A DNA stretch of 64,000 nt from Dehalococcoidia bacterium (GTDB lineage Bacteria > Chloroflexota > Dehalococcoidia > Bin125). The position numbers and the translations under genes were made by a program. The first letter of the stretch is position 1. Each line of letters starts with the position of its first letter. The notes below the pieces were generated by a model, which saw only the letters and a program-made list of their open reading frames with translations, did not search any database and was not told where the DNA came from. Positions 1 through 8,696 of this stretch are shown piece after piece. The DNA is taken from the NCBI GenBank assembly GCA_022825265.1, contig JAJDXE010000013.1, positions 278,904 through 342,903 of the forward strand, written 5' to 3'.

Positions 1-54
1 TCGGAGCGAATGGCGCCAACTCGCCAACGGTTCGGGAGCCAAGGTCAGAATCCG

Positions 55-60
55 TATACT
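55..60 (+). promoter_or_regulatory. Putative -10 box of first SBP gene
   Basis: TATACT is followed by CTCGCC and an A, which would be the transcription start. This matches the TANNNT plus pyrimidine-rich discriminator seen before the other SBP genes. The ATG lies 26 nt downstream of the box with AGGAG at 76-80. No convincing -35 hexamer is visible. Confidence 0.5.
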
Positions 61-86
61 CTCGCCACTTCCGATAGGAGCAGGCG

Positions 87-2105
87 ATGGCGGGGCGGAA
101 CTACTGGCAACGGATGCGAGCCAGCCGCTTGAGCCGTCGGGCGCTGGTCAGAACCGCAAGCCGCGCAGGGGTCGGTGCCGCGGGCTTAGCCCTGGTCGGT
201 TGCGGAGATGACGATGACGACAATGAGCTGATCGTCGTCGAGCCTGAACCCCAGCAGACCGCTGCGCCGACCCCGAGACCTCGTCGGCAGTCCGCCCCGA
301 CCCAGCAGCAACAGCAGGACATGGCCGAGCAACAGGCCGCCCAGGCCCAGCAACAGGAGCAGGCACAAAGTCAATCGCCAGACTCGCGACAACAAGCTCA
401 GCCACAGGCCCAAGTCCAGGAACAGGTAGTTGTCAGCAACGTCGTCCGAGGAGGCGACCTGCGCCTGTCCACACCGGCTCGGGCGCACGATTACTTCGAT
501 CCTCACCGCGCGGTCTTCGGCAGCACCCAGTTCTGGATGGGCTTCTACATGAACAACGTGGTCCGCTGGCGCAACAAGGCGCAGGCGATCATGGAGCCCG
601 ACATCTGTAGCCTGCCGGAAACTCCCGACGCGGAAACCTACGTGTTCAGGGTCGATCAAGGTGCCCGCTTCTGGGACCAGTACCCGACCGAGGGCGGCCG
701 CTTGGTGACCGCCGAGGATATTCGAGCCAACTTCCAGCGGCACATCGACGGCCGCGACGCCACAGGCGTGGAAGATGGCACCTTCCCGCACCGCGACTCG
801 TACGCCAAGACCGCCTCAATGGACACGCCCGACGACCTGACTTTTGTCGCCCGAACGGATGGACCCGACGCCACCTGGCTGGGCATTCCCCTGGGGCCGT
901 TCGGCTGGATCACGTCGCCCGAGGCGATCTCAGAATTCGGCGATCGCTGGCGCGACGACCCAACCAACATCGAACTCTCCAGCGGCACCGGCATGACGAT
1001 CCCGCGCTCTTATGACCCCGACATCGGGATCGAACTCGAGCGCAATCCGAACTTCTGGAAGAACGGCGTCGACGGTCGGCCATTGCCCTACTTCGACCAG
1101 GTCACGCTGGCCAGCCTGGAAGACCCAACCGCAATCGAGACGGCCTATCGCGGCCGAGAAATCTCCATCGGCGGCTTTCCGCTGTCATCCATCCAGGTGG
1201 AAGCGCTCTCGGGAAACTTCCCCGACCATCCAACCGGCAATGTGCCCTTCGGCTTCACGATCATCACCGGCTGGTTCAACTTCAACCGCGACTGGCCGGG
1301 ATGGGACGGTCTGGGCAACCCCTACCTAGATCGCCGTTTCTGCCAGGCGATGCATCTCGCCGTCGACCGATACCTGATGATTGACGCGGTCTATCTCGGC
1401 TCGGCAAAGCCGACCGGCCAGGAAGACACGCCGTGGTTCAACACCTTCTGGGCAATTCCCGAAGAAGAACTCCTCGCGACACCTGGTTTCCGACCCGATC
1501 GCGAAGCAGACATCGAGGAGGCGCGCGCCTTGCTGGACGCTTCCGGCTACGACGTCGACCGTCCGATCAAGCTGATCGCGCCCGAGTTCTGGGAAGTCAC
1601 CTACACAGGCATCCTCGAAACCGAACGAGCGATGTACGAGGAAGCGCTCGGCATCGAGGTCCAGTTCGACATCGAGCCCTTCCCGGTCATCCTCCAGCGC
1701 CTCATTGACGGCAGTTACCCCGGTTCTGGTCCGCAGTGGACCAATGCGCCGGTTGAACTGGATCCGACTACGGCCTATCAGAACCGATTCACTCCCGGCG
1801 GCAGTTGGAACTACTTCCATTACGACTATCAGCCGATGACCGAGATCGTGGAGCGAATGCGAGTCACGCTCGATCAGAACACTCGCCGAGACCTGGCCCA
1901 CGAAGCCCAGCGAATCGCGTTCGGGACCCACCCGGAGCACGGACTCGCCGGCATCTCGCCCACACCCGGCGTGATGAACGGCATCGCGCCGGCCATCTGG
2001 TGGCCGTTCGTCCATCGCGGCGAAGACTCGCTGCAGTTCGCCCACGACTCCCACCGCCACGACGACACCTGGATCGATACCGGCCACGAGGACTACCCGT
2101 CCTGA
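87..2105 (+). CDS. ABC transporter substrate-binding lipoprotein, family 5 (SBP1)
   Basis: This 672-residue protein should capture a peptide-like or other organic solute outside the membrane and deliver it to a DppBC-type permease. The N-terminus has a twin-arginine motif (S16-R17-R18), a hydrophobic Ala/Gly stretch and a lipobox LVGC with Cys39, so it is probably a Tat-exported lipoprotein. Residues about 40-120 are an Asp run followed by a Gln/Pro/Ala-rich tether, less Gln-pure than in the paralogs. The rest is a family 5 SBP domain opening with an HDYFDP motif. It is the most diverged of the array at the N-terminus (MAGRNYWQRM). AGGAG sits 6 nt before the ATG. The ligand cannot be told from sequence. 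Confidence 0.9.
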   Translation: MAGRNYWQRMRASRLSRRALVRTASRAGVGAAGLALVGCGDDDDDNELIVVEPEPQQTAAPTPRPRRQSAPTQQQQQDMAEQQAAQAQQQEQAQSQSPDSRQQAQPQAQVQEQVVVSNVVRGGDLRLSTPARAHDYFDPHRAVFGSTQFWMGFYMNNVVRWRNKAQAIMEPDICSLPETPDAETYVFRVDQGARFWDQYPTEGGRLVTAEDIRANFQRHIDGRDATGVEDGTFPHRDSYAKTASMDTPDDLTFVARTDGPDATWLGIPLGPFGWITSPEAISEFGDRWRDDPTNIELSSGTGMTIPRSYDPDIGIELERNPNFWKNGVDGRPLPYFDQVTLASLEDPTAIETAYRGREISIGGFPLSSIQVEALSGNFPDHPTGNVPFGFTIITGWFNFNRDWPGWDGLGNPYLDRRFCQAMHLAVDRYLMIDAVYLGSAKPTGQEDTPWFNTFWAIPEEELLATPGFRPDREADIEEARALLDASGYDVDRPIKLIAPEFWEVTYTGILETERAMYEEALGIEVQFDIEPFPVILQRLIDGSYPGSGPQWTNAPVELDPTTAYQNRFTPGGSWNYFHYDYQPMTEIVERMRVTLDQNTRRDLAHEAQRIAFGTHPEHGLAGISPTPGVMNGIAPAIWWPFVHRGEDSLQFAHDSHRHDDTWIDTGHEDYPS

Positions 2106-2164
2106 CCCTGAGGCCAACCGCTGCCGCTCTCCAAAAGCTGCCAACGAACCTGTTTCAAAATCCC

Positions 2165-2170
2165 TAGCCT
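2165..2170 (+). promoter_or_regulatory. Putative -10 box of second SBP gene
   Basis: TAGCCT followed by GCTCCA and A fits the recurrent TANNNT-N6-A pattern. It lies 44 nt before the ATG at 2215, which has GGAG at 2202-2205. No hairpin terminator separates it from SBP1, so read-through is also possible. Confidence 0.4.
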
Positions 2171-2214
2171 GCTCCAATCGCGAACGGTTCGATTCGGATT
2201 TGGAGACAGATTCC

Positions 2215-4221
2215 ATGACAGAACGCAACTATTGGCAGCGCATGCGACGCAAGCAAATGAGCAGGCGCGCTCTGCTGAGAGCATCTGGCCGGGCCGGCGT
2301 CGGAGCCACGGGATTGGCGCTGGTCGGTTGCGGCGACGACGACGATGACGGACAGCAAGCTGCGGCTCAGTCGGACGCGCAACAACAGCAGCAGCAACAG
2401 GCGATGCAGCAGCAAGGTCAGCAGCAGGCCATGCAGCAGCAGACCCAGCAACAGCAGGGCGAAGCCGCGGCCGAGCAGCAGGCAGAACAGGCTGAGCAAC
2501 AGGAACAATCGGTCGCCGATGCCCAAGAACAACAGGCGCAACAGATCGCTGCCTCGGACATCGTGCGCGGCGGCAACCTGACCTTCTCGACCCCCGCTGC
2601 GACGCACGACTACTTCGATCCGGGCCGGGGCGTCTTCGGCCCGACGCAGTTCTGGATGGGGTTCTACATGAACTACCTCATCCGCTATCGGAACAAGGAA
2701 CAGGACATCGCCGAGCCGGACATCGCCTCGCTGCCCGAGATTCCCGACGACGAGACCTACATCTTCAAGATCGATCAGGGCGCGCGCTTCTGGGACCAGT
2801 ATCCGACCGAAGGCGGTCGGTTGGTGACGTCCGAAGATATCCGCGTCAACTACCAGCGCCAGATCGAGGCCAAAGACGCCACTGGCGCCGACGATGGCAC
2901 CTACCTCTCCGCCGGCGCGTTCCGCCGCACCGCCTCGATGGACGTGCCTGACGACGAGACCTGGATCGCCAAGACCGACGGCCCCGACGCCACTTGGCTC
3001 GGTGTCCCGCTGCGCCCCTTCAGTTGGATCACCTCGCCCGAAGCGATCTCGGAATTCGGTGACCGCTGGCGCGACGAAGCCGGCAACCTCGAACTGTCCA
3101 GCGGCACCGGCCCCTTCATCCCCCACAGCTATGACCCCGACATCGGGATCGGCATGTCGCGCAACCCCAACTACTGGAAGATGGGCGTTGACGGCCAGCC
3201 GCTGCCCTACTACGACGAGGTCACGTTGGCCAACATGGAGGACCCGACCACAGTCGATGCTGCCTACCGCGGCAAAGAAATCCTCAACGGGCGCTTCCCG
3301 CTGACCACCCTGCAAGCCGACGGCATCGCCGAAGACTTCCCCGACCACAACTACGGTCAAATCGCCTTCGGCTTCACGATCATCACGCTGGTCAACTACA
3401 ACGCCGAATGGCCCGGCGAGGATGGTTTGGGCAACCCCTGGGTCGACCGACGCTTCGCCAAGGCGCTCGGCATGGCCGTTGACCCTTACCTGATGATCGA
3501 CACGGTCTACCTCGGTTCAGGCAAGCCGACCGGTCTGCACGACACCCCGTGGTACAGCTCGTACTGGGCGATCCCCGAGGAAGAACTGCTGCAAACGCCC
3601 GGCTTCCGCCCCGACCGCGACACCGACATCGCCGAAGCGCGGGCACTGCTCGAGGCCTCCGGCTACGACAAGAGTCGCGGCCTGCGCATGATCGCGCCCG
3701 ACCTCTGGGAAGCATCCTATCCCGGCGTGCTCGAAACCGAAATCGGCATGTACAAGAACGCACTCGACCTCGAGGTCGAATTCGACGTGCAGCCCTATAC
3801 CGTCATCCTGCAGCGCTTCGTCGACGGCACCTACCCCGGCAGCGGCCCGCAGTGGGGCAACCCGCCGGCCGAACTCGACCCGACCGCGCCCTACAACGAC
3901 TTCTTCACCCCGGAAGGGTCGGTGAACACACTGTCTTACGACTACCCGCCGATGGCCGAGATCGCGTACAAGATGCGCGTCACCCTCGACCGCGAAGAGC
4001 GTTGGGAGATGGCGCAAGACGCCCAGCGCCTGCTGCTTGGTACCCACCCCGATCACGGTCTGGACGGAATCACCACGATCCCCGGTGTGATGAACGGCAT
4101 TTCACCGGTGCTCTGGTGGCCGTTTGTGCATCACAGTGAGGACACGCTGCAGTTCGCCCACGCCAGTCACCGCTACGACGAGACCTGGATCGACGTCAAC
4201 CACCCGGACTACCCGGCCTAG
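2215..4221 (+). CDS. ABC transporter substrate-binding lipoprotein, family 5 (SBP2)
   Basis: A 668-residue paralog of SBP1. The start at 2215 is preferred over an in-frame TTG at 2200 because it gives the conserved MTERNYWQRM opening and sits 9 nt after GGAG. A Tat-like SRR (16-18) and lipobox Cys39 are followed by five Asp, then a Gln-rich tether to about residue 115. The SBP5 domain belongs to the HDYFDP / GFYMNYLIR subgroup shared with SBP5, SBP6 and SBP7. A terminator-like hairpin follows at 4253. It should be an extracytoplasmic solute receptor; the partner permease is inferred to be one of the DppBC pairs downstream. Confidence 0.9.
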   Translation: MTERNYWQRMRRKQMSRRALLRASGRAGVGATGLALVGCGDDDDDGQQAAAQSDAQQQQQQQAMQQQGQQQAMQQQTQQQQGEAAAEQQAEQAEQQEQSVADAQEQQAQQIAASDIVRGGNLTFSTPAATHDYFDPGRGVFGPTQFWMGFYMNYLIRYRNKEQDIAEPDIASLPEIPDDETYIFKIDQGARFWDQYPTEGGRLVTSEDIRVNYQRQIEAKDATGADDGTYLSAGAFRRTASMDVPDDETWIAKTDGPDATWLGVPLRPFSWITSPEAISEFGDRWRDEAGNLELSSGTGPFIPHSYDPDIGIGMSRNPNYWKMGVDGQPLPYYDEVTLANMEDPTTVDAAYRGKEILNGRFPLTTLQADGIAEDFPDHNYGQIAFGFTIITLVNYNAEWPGEDGLGNPWVDRRFAKALGMAVDPYLMIDTVYLGSGKPTGLHDTPWYSSYWAIPEEELLQTPGFRPDRDTDIAEARALLEASGYDKSRGLRMIAPDLWEASYPGVLETEIGMYKNALDLEVEFDVQPYTVILQRFVDGTYPGSGPQWGNPPAELDPTAPYNDFFTPEGSVNTLSYDYPPMAEIAYKMRVTLDREERWEMAQDAQRLLLGTHPDHGLDGITTIPGVMNGISPVLWWPFVHHSEDTLQFAHASHRYDETWIDVNHPDYPA

Positions 4222-4252
4222 TCACGACGCGCACAGACGCCCCAATCGCCAA

Positions 4253-4280
4253 ACAGAGGGCGGGTCTCCCCGCTCTCTGT
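4253..4280 (+). terminator. Hairpin terminator after SBP2
   Basis: ACAGAG-G-GCGGG (4253-4264) pairs with CCCGC-T-CTCTGT (4269-4280) around a 4-nt loop, a 12-bp stem with one G-U pair. A weak T-rich stretch follows. Confidence 0.6.
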
Positions 4281-4311
4281 TGCGTGTTTTGCGATTCTCT
4301 GTTAAACGCAA

Positions 4312-4317
4312 TACATT
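4312..4317 (+). promoter_or_regulatory. Putative -10 box of third SBP gene
   Basis: TACATT lies 45 nt before the ATG at 4363, just after the SBP2 terminator, which supports separate transcription of SBP3. The -35 is unclear. Confidence 0.35.
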
Positions 4318-4362
4318 TCAGGCATCTCTGGCCGGTCGATGCAAGAGCAAGGAGACACACCG

Positions 4363-6384
4363 ATGGCAGAGCGCAACTACTGGCAACGCATGCGACGCAA
4401 GCAGATGAGCAGGCGCGCCCTCTTGCGAGCCTCAGGACGTGCCGGCGTCGGCGCGGCCGGTCTGGCCCTGGTCGGCTGCGGCGACGACGATGACGACAGC
4501 GTCTCGCAGGTCGCCCAGCAGCGGCAACAACAGCAACAGGCGATGCAGCAGCAGGCCCAGCAGCAACAGCAGCAGCAGGCGATGCAGCAGCAGAGCCAAC
4601 AACAGCAGGAAGATCAAGCTGCTCAGCAAGCGCAACAATCAGAGCAGCAGGAGGCCACCGCTGCCGAGCAGCAGGAAGACCAGCAACAGGCGCAGCAGGC
4701 GTCTGTCTCGGAAGCCCCGAAGTACGGCGGCACGCTGCGTTTCGGCGGCCCGGTCAGCACGCACGACTACTGGGATCCGCACCGCGGGGTGTTCGGTCCC
4801 ACCCAGTTCATGCATGGCTGGGTCTACAACTACATGATTCGCTGGGCTAACAAAGAGCAGGCGATCATGGACTCTGACCTCGCCGAGTTGCCGGAGATTC
4901 CGGACGGCGAGACCTACATCTTCACAGTCGTCGACGGCGCGAGCTGGCATGACCAGTTCCCCACCGAGGGTGGTCGCGCAGTCACCGCAGCCGACATCGA
5001 TTACAACATCGAGCGCCAGGTCAACGCGTTCGACTCGACCGGAACGGAAGACTCGACTTTCCTCTCCGCGTCGAGTTGGCGAAAGATTGCGTCGACTGAT
5101 GTCATCGACGACCGCACGATCTCGCTGAAGTCCGACGGCGTCGACTCGACCTTCCTCTCGGCCTCGGTGCTGAATCCGTTCGGCTGGATCGCGGCGCCTG
5201 AGGGGATTGACGAATGGGGCTACAAGACCGACCTCTGGCGCGATGAGCAAACGGTGCTTCGCGTCGCCGGGTCAGGCCCGTTCATCGCCGAGTTCTTCGA
5301 GCCGACGGACCGGTTGATCGTTCGTCGCAACCCGAATTACTGGAAATACGACGCTTGGGGTCAGCAGTTGCCCTACATGGACGGCTTCAACTACATCGAG
5401 TTGTGGGAGCCGACTGCGCAGGACACCGCGTTCCGGACGAGGGAGATTGACTCCGTCGGGTTGGATGTCGCTCTGACCGATGCGTTGACGAATGACTTCC
5501 CCAACTTGACCAAGCACACGACGGCGGGTGGGTTCACCATCCAGTGCCGCACCAACTTCAATCCGGATTGGCCCGGAGAGGACGGCCTGGGCAATCCCTG
5601 GCTCGATCGCCGGATGTGGGCGGCGTTCCATGCCGCAACCGACCGTTACCTCATGATCGACACCGTGTACCTCGGCTCGGCGAAGCCATCGGCTTTGCCC
5701 GAGACGCCCTGGTTCTCCGCATTCTGGGCGCCCAAGGAAGACGACCTGATCACCTGGCCCGGTTACCGGCCCAACCGGGACGAAGACCTGAAGCTGGCCA
5801 ACGATCTGGTTGACGCATCCGGCTTCCGCGACTCAGGACGTGAGCTCTACATCATTGAGCCGGACGTCTGGGAGCAGCGCTATCCAGGCATCGTCGAAAC
5901 GATCAAGGGCATGTACGAATCGGCGCTGGGGATCACGGTCAACATTGACCTGCAGCCCTACACGGTCGTCCTGCAGCGATTGGTTGAAGGCACCTACCCG
6001 GGTGACGGTCCAAGCTGGACCAACCCGCCCTCCGACCTCGACCCAACCAGCTCCTGGCTCAACGGCCGGGTACCCGGCGGCTCGTCGAATCTCTACCACT
6101 ACGAGCATCCAAGGGTCACCGAAGTCGCCGAGACGATGAAGGTGACGTTGGACCTCGAGGAGAAGAAGACGCTGTCCGACGAAGTCGTGCAGATCATGAT
6201 GGGCGTCCATCCCGACCATGGCTGGGATGGCATCTCGCCCTCAATCGCGGTGATGAACCCGATCAACAACACCGTGACCTGGCCCTACTTCCACGGGGAT
6301 CCCAACGCCTACCAGTTCGCGCACGCGGGGCACAACCACCCCAACTCGTGGCTGGACGTTGATCATCCGGACTTCCCCGCCTGA
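4363..6384 (+). CDS. ABC transporter substrate-binding lipoprotein, family 5 (SBP3)
   Basis: A 673-residue member of the array. Start 4363 (MAERNYWQRM) is chosen over ATG 4339 because AAGGAG sits just upstream and the paralogs begin there. It has a Tat-like SRR, lipobox Cys39, an Asp run and a long Gln-rich tether containing QQQQQAMQQQ-type repeats to about residue 125. Its SBP domain opens with HDYWDPHRGVFG followed by QFMHG, not QFWMG. This groups it with SBP4 and apart from the HDYFDP set, so its ligand may differ. It is bracketed by its own promoter and a strong terminator. Confidence 0.9.
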   Translation: MAERNYWQRMRRKQMSRRALLRASGRAGVGAAGLALVGCGDDDDDSVSQVAQQRQQQQQAMQQQAQQQQQQQAMQQQSQQQQEDQAAQQAQQSEQQEATAAEQQEDQQQAQQASVSEAPKYGGTLRFGGPVSTHDYWDPHRGVFGPTQFMHGWVYNYMIRWANKEQAIMDSDLAELPEIPDGETYIFTVVDGASWHDQFPTEGGRAVTAADIDYNIERQVNAFDSTGTEDSTFLSASSWRKIASTDVIDDRTISLKSDGVDSTFLSASVLNPFGWIAAPEGIDEWGYKTDLWRDEQTVLRVAGSGPFIAEFFEPTDRLIVRRNPNYWKYDAWGQQLPYMDGFNYIELWEPTAQDTAFRTREIDSVGLDVALTDALTNDFPNLTKHTTAGGFTIQCRTNFNPDWPGEDGLGNPWLDRRMWAAFHAATDRYLMIDTVYLGSAKPSALPETPWFSAFWAPKEDDLITWPGYRPNRDEDLKLANDLVDASGFRDSGRELYIIEPDVWEQRYPGIVETIKGMYESALGITVNIDLQPYTVVLQRLVEGTYPGDGPSWTNPPSDLDPTSSWLNGRVPGGSSNLYHYEHPRVTEVAETMKVTLDLEEKKTLSDEVVQIMMGVHPDHGWDGISPSIAVMNPINNTVTWPYFHGDPNAYQFAHAGHNHPNSWLDVDHPDFPA

Positions 6385-6408
6385 TTCCTTTGCGGCCAGA
6401 CTGTCCGA

Positions 6409-6440
6409 ACACAGAGGGCGACTTCGGTCGCCTTCTGTGT
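6409..6440 (+). terminator. Strong hairpin terminator after SBP3, UUCG loop
   Basis: A 14-bp stem (6409-6422 with 6427-6440, one G-U pair) is closed by a TTCG tetraloop. A GT-rich tail follows. Confidence 0.75.
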
Positions 6441-6470
6441 TGTGGTTGGCTTATATCCGGTAGTTGCGCT

Positions 6471-6476
6471 TACACT
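6471..6476 (+). promoter_or_regulatory. Putative promoter of fourth SBP gene
   Basis: TACACT followed by TTGCCC and A. A possible -35 TTGGCT lies at 6446-6451, 19 nt upstream. The ATG at 6521 is preceded by GAGGAGG. Confidence 0.5.
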
Positions 6477-6520
6477 TTGCCCACCTCTGAACCAGAGACA
6501 GATTTCGAGGAGGGATGCCA

Positions 6521-8551
6521 ATGACAGAGCGAAACTACTGGCAACGCATGAAGCGGAATCGGATGAGTCGGCGCGCAATCTTACGCGCGTCCGGACGCGC
6601 AGGGGTCGGCGCAGCCGGTCTCGCGCTGGTTGGCTGTGGCGACGATGACGATGACGACAGCGTCGCGCAGGTCGCCCAACAGCAACAGCAGCAACAGCAG
6701 GCGATGCAGCAGCAGGCCCAGCAGCAACAGCAGCAGCAGGCGATGCAGCAGCAACAGCAAGAGCAGGCTGCAGATCAGGCAGCGCAACAGGCCGACCAGC
6801 AAGAAGAGCAAGCGGTCGCCGACGCGGACCAACAACAGCAGCAACAGCAAGCGGCGGCTGCCGTCCCGGAGACCGGGATTCCCCAGTATGGCGGCACCAT
6901 GCGTCGCTCGACCACGATCGAAACGCACGACTACTGGGACCCGCACCGAGGCGTGTTCGGGCCGACCCAGTTCATGCACTCAATGCTCTACAACAATCTG
7001 ATTCGCTGGAAGAACAAGGAAAACGCGGAGATGGAGGCCGACATCGCCGGTCTGCCGGAAATCCCCGACCCGACGACCTATGTCTTCTCGATCAACCCGC
7101 GGGCCAGGTGGCACGACGCGTATCCGACCGAGGGCGGCCGCAACATCACGGCTGAAGACATCGTGGTCAACGTCGATCGCAATACCGCCGGGGTCGACTC
7201 GACCGGTGCCGAAGACGGTTCGTTCCTTGGACTGTCCAGCTGGCGCAAGATCGCCACGGCCGAGGCCGTTGACGAGCTAACTCTGCGAACGACCTCTGAC
7301 GGAATCGACTCGACCTACCTGTCGGCGACGTTCCTCCGGCCATTCGGTTGGATGGCCGCGCCAGAGGGTATTCGTGAGTGGGGCACCGAGTCGGACGTCT
7401 GGCGGGATGACCCAACGACGTTGCGGGTCGCCGGTTCTGGCCCGTTCATCGCCGAGAGCTACGAACCGACTGAGGTCTTCATCGCCAACCGCAATCCGGA
7501 TTACTGGAAAGACGACGCTTGGGGTCAGCAACTCCCCTACGTCGACAAGATGGAGTACTACAACCTCTTCGACGAGACGGCGATTGAGACCGCCGTCCGC
7601 TCGAAGGAACTGGATGGCGCCTGGCTCAACATCAGCCGTGTCGAATCGCTGCTCAACGACTTTCCGCAGATGCAGCGCAACACGGTCGGTGGCGGTTTCA
7701 CGATCATGATCCGCACCAACTACAACCCCGACTGGCCGGGCGAGGATGGCGAGGGCAACCCCTGGCTTGACCGCCGAGTCGCCGCCGCCTTCCACTTGGC
7801 CACCGACCGGTACCTGATGATCGACACGGTCTACCTCGGCTCTGCCAAGCCGTCGGTGCTTGAGGAGATCCCCTGGTTCTCGACCTTCTGGTCGCCGAGT
7901 CAGGAAGAGATGACTGAGATTCCGGGCTTCCGCGCCGATCACGAGGCCGATCTACGCGAGGCGAATGAGTTGATGGACGCCAGCGGCTTCCGCGACAGCG
8001 GGCGCTCGATCTACCTATTCGCCCCCGACGTCTGGGAGCAGCGTTACCCCGGCATCGTCGAAACGGCCAAGAACATGTACGAGTCGGCTCTCGGGATTGG
8101 CATCGAGATCAGCATCGACCCGTACACCATTCTGCTCCAGCGACTGGTCGACGGTACGTCCACTGGCCAGATTCCCTGTTGGACCAACCCGCCGTCCGAC
8201 CTCGACCCAACCAGCTACTGGCTCAACGGTCGAGTGCCTGGCGGATCGGCCAACTTCTACAGCTACGAGAACCCCAGGGTGACCGAGATCGCCGAGGAGA
8301 TGAAAGTCACCCTCGACCTCGAAGCCAAGGGCGAGCTCTCCCGCGAAATGGTCCAGCTCCAGCTTGGAATCCATCCTGACTACGGCTGGGAATCGCTGTC
8401 GCCGGGTCTGGGCGTGATGAACCCGGTGTCGAACGAGGCATCTTGGCCCTGGTACCACGTGATCGACGATGGCTACCAGTTCGCTCACAACGGGCACAAA
8501 GTGGTCGAGGAGCTGTGGCTCGACACGGCTCACGAGGACTACCCCGCATAG
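6521..8551 (+). CDS. ABC transporter substrate-binding lipoprotein, family 5 (SBP4)
   Basis: A 676-residue protein, closest to SBP3 (HDYWDPHRGVFG, QFMHS). The ATG at 6521 is preferred over 6515 because it is 7 nt from GAGGAGG and gives MTERNYWQRM. Tat-like SRR, lipobox Cys39 and six Asp precede one of the longest, most repetitive Gln tethers here (to about residue 125, with two QQQQQAM-type units encoded by CAG/CAA codons). The SBP domain is full length. Flanking terminators at 6409 and 8561 make it a single-gene unit. The ligand is unknown. Confidence 0.9.
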   Translation: MTERNYWQRMKRNRMSRRAILRASGRAGVGAAGLALVGCGDDDDDDSVAQVAQQQQQQQQAMQQQAQQQQQQQAMQQQQQEQAADQAAQQADQQEEQAVADADQQQQQQQAAAAVPETGIPQYGGTMRRSTTIETHDYWDPHRGVFGPTQFMHSMLYNNLIRWKNKENAEMEADIAGLPEIPDPTTYVFSINPRARWHDAYPTEGGRNITAEDIVVNVDRNTAGVDSTGAEDGSFLGLSSWRKIATAEAVDELTLRTTSDGIDSTYLSATFLRPFGWMAAPEGIREWGTESDVWRDDPTTLRVAGSGPFIAESYEPTEVFIANRNPDYWKDDAWGQQLPYVDKMEYYNLFDETAIETAVRSKELDGAWLNISRVESLLNDFPQMQRNTVGGGFTIMIRTNYNPDWPGEDGEGNPWLDRRVAAAFHLATDRYLMIDTVYLGSAKPSVLEEIPWFSTFWSPSQEEMTEIPGFRADHEADLREANELMDASGFRDSGRSIYLFAPDVWEQRYPGIVETAKNMYESALGIGIEISIDPYTILLQRLVDGTSTGQIPCWTNPPSDLDPTSYWLNGRVPGGSANFYSYENPRVTEIAEEMKVTLDLEAKGELSREMVQLQLGIHPDYGWESLSPGLGVMNPVSNEASWPWYHVIDDGYQFAHNGHKVVEELWLDTAHEDYPA

Positions 8552-8560
8552 CACTTGATT

Positions 8561-8599
8561 GACCCGGCTGCGCCCCAAACATTGAGGCGCAGCCGGGTC
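8561..8599 (+). terminator. Strong hairpin after SBP4
   Basis: A perfect 14-bp inverted repeat (8561-8574 with 8586-8599) with an 11-nt loop. There is no T tract, so it may act by another mechanism or stabilise mRNA ends. Confidence 0.65.
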
Positions 8600-8624
8600 G
8601 CGAGGCTGCCTGAGTGCCGCGTGT

Positions 8625-8655
8625 TTGACACTCGCGGTGTCAATTCGCCTACACT
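8625..8655 (+). promoter_or_regulatory. Promoter with overlapping dyad upstream of SBP5
   Basis: TTGACA at 8625-8630 and TACACT at 8650-8655 form a -35/-10 pair with a 19-nt spacer. The -35 is the left arm of a perfect inverted repeat, TTGACAC-N5-GTGTCAA (8625-8643), which could be an operator. This promoter would drive SBP5 and the permease pair after it. Confidence 0.55.
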
Positions 8656-8696
8656 CTGCCAATCCGCACCCCGTGCGCGAATTGATGGAGCCTGGG

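Noticed and set aside
2183..2196. GGTTCGATTC sequence resembling a tRNA T-arm
   Set aside because: No acceptor, D or anticodon stems can be formed around it.
2164..3360. Antisense frames over SBP genes encoding poly-leucine stretches
   Set aside because: The Leu runs are the reverse reading of CAG/CAA glutamine repeats, not membrane helices of real proteins.
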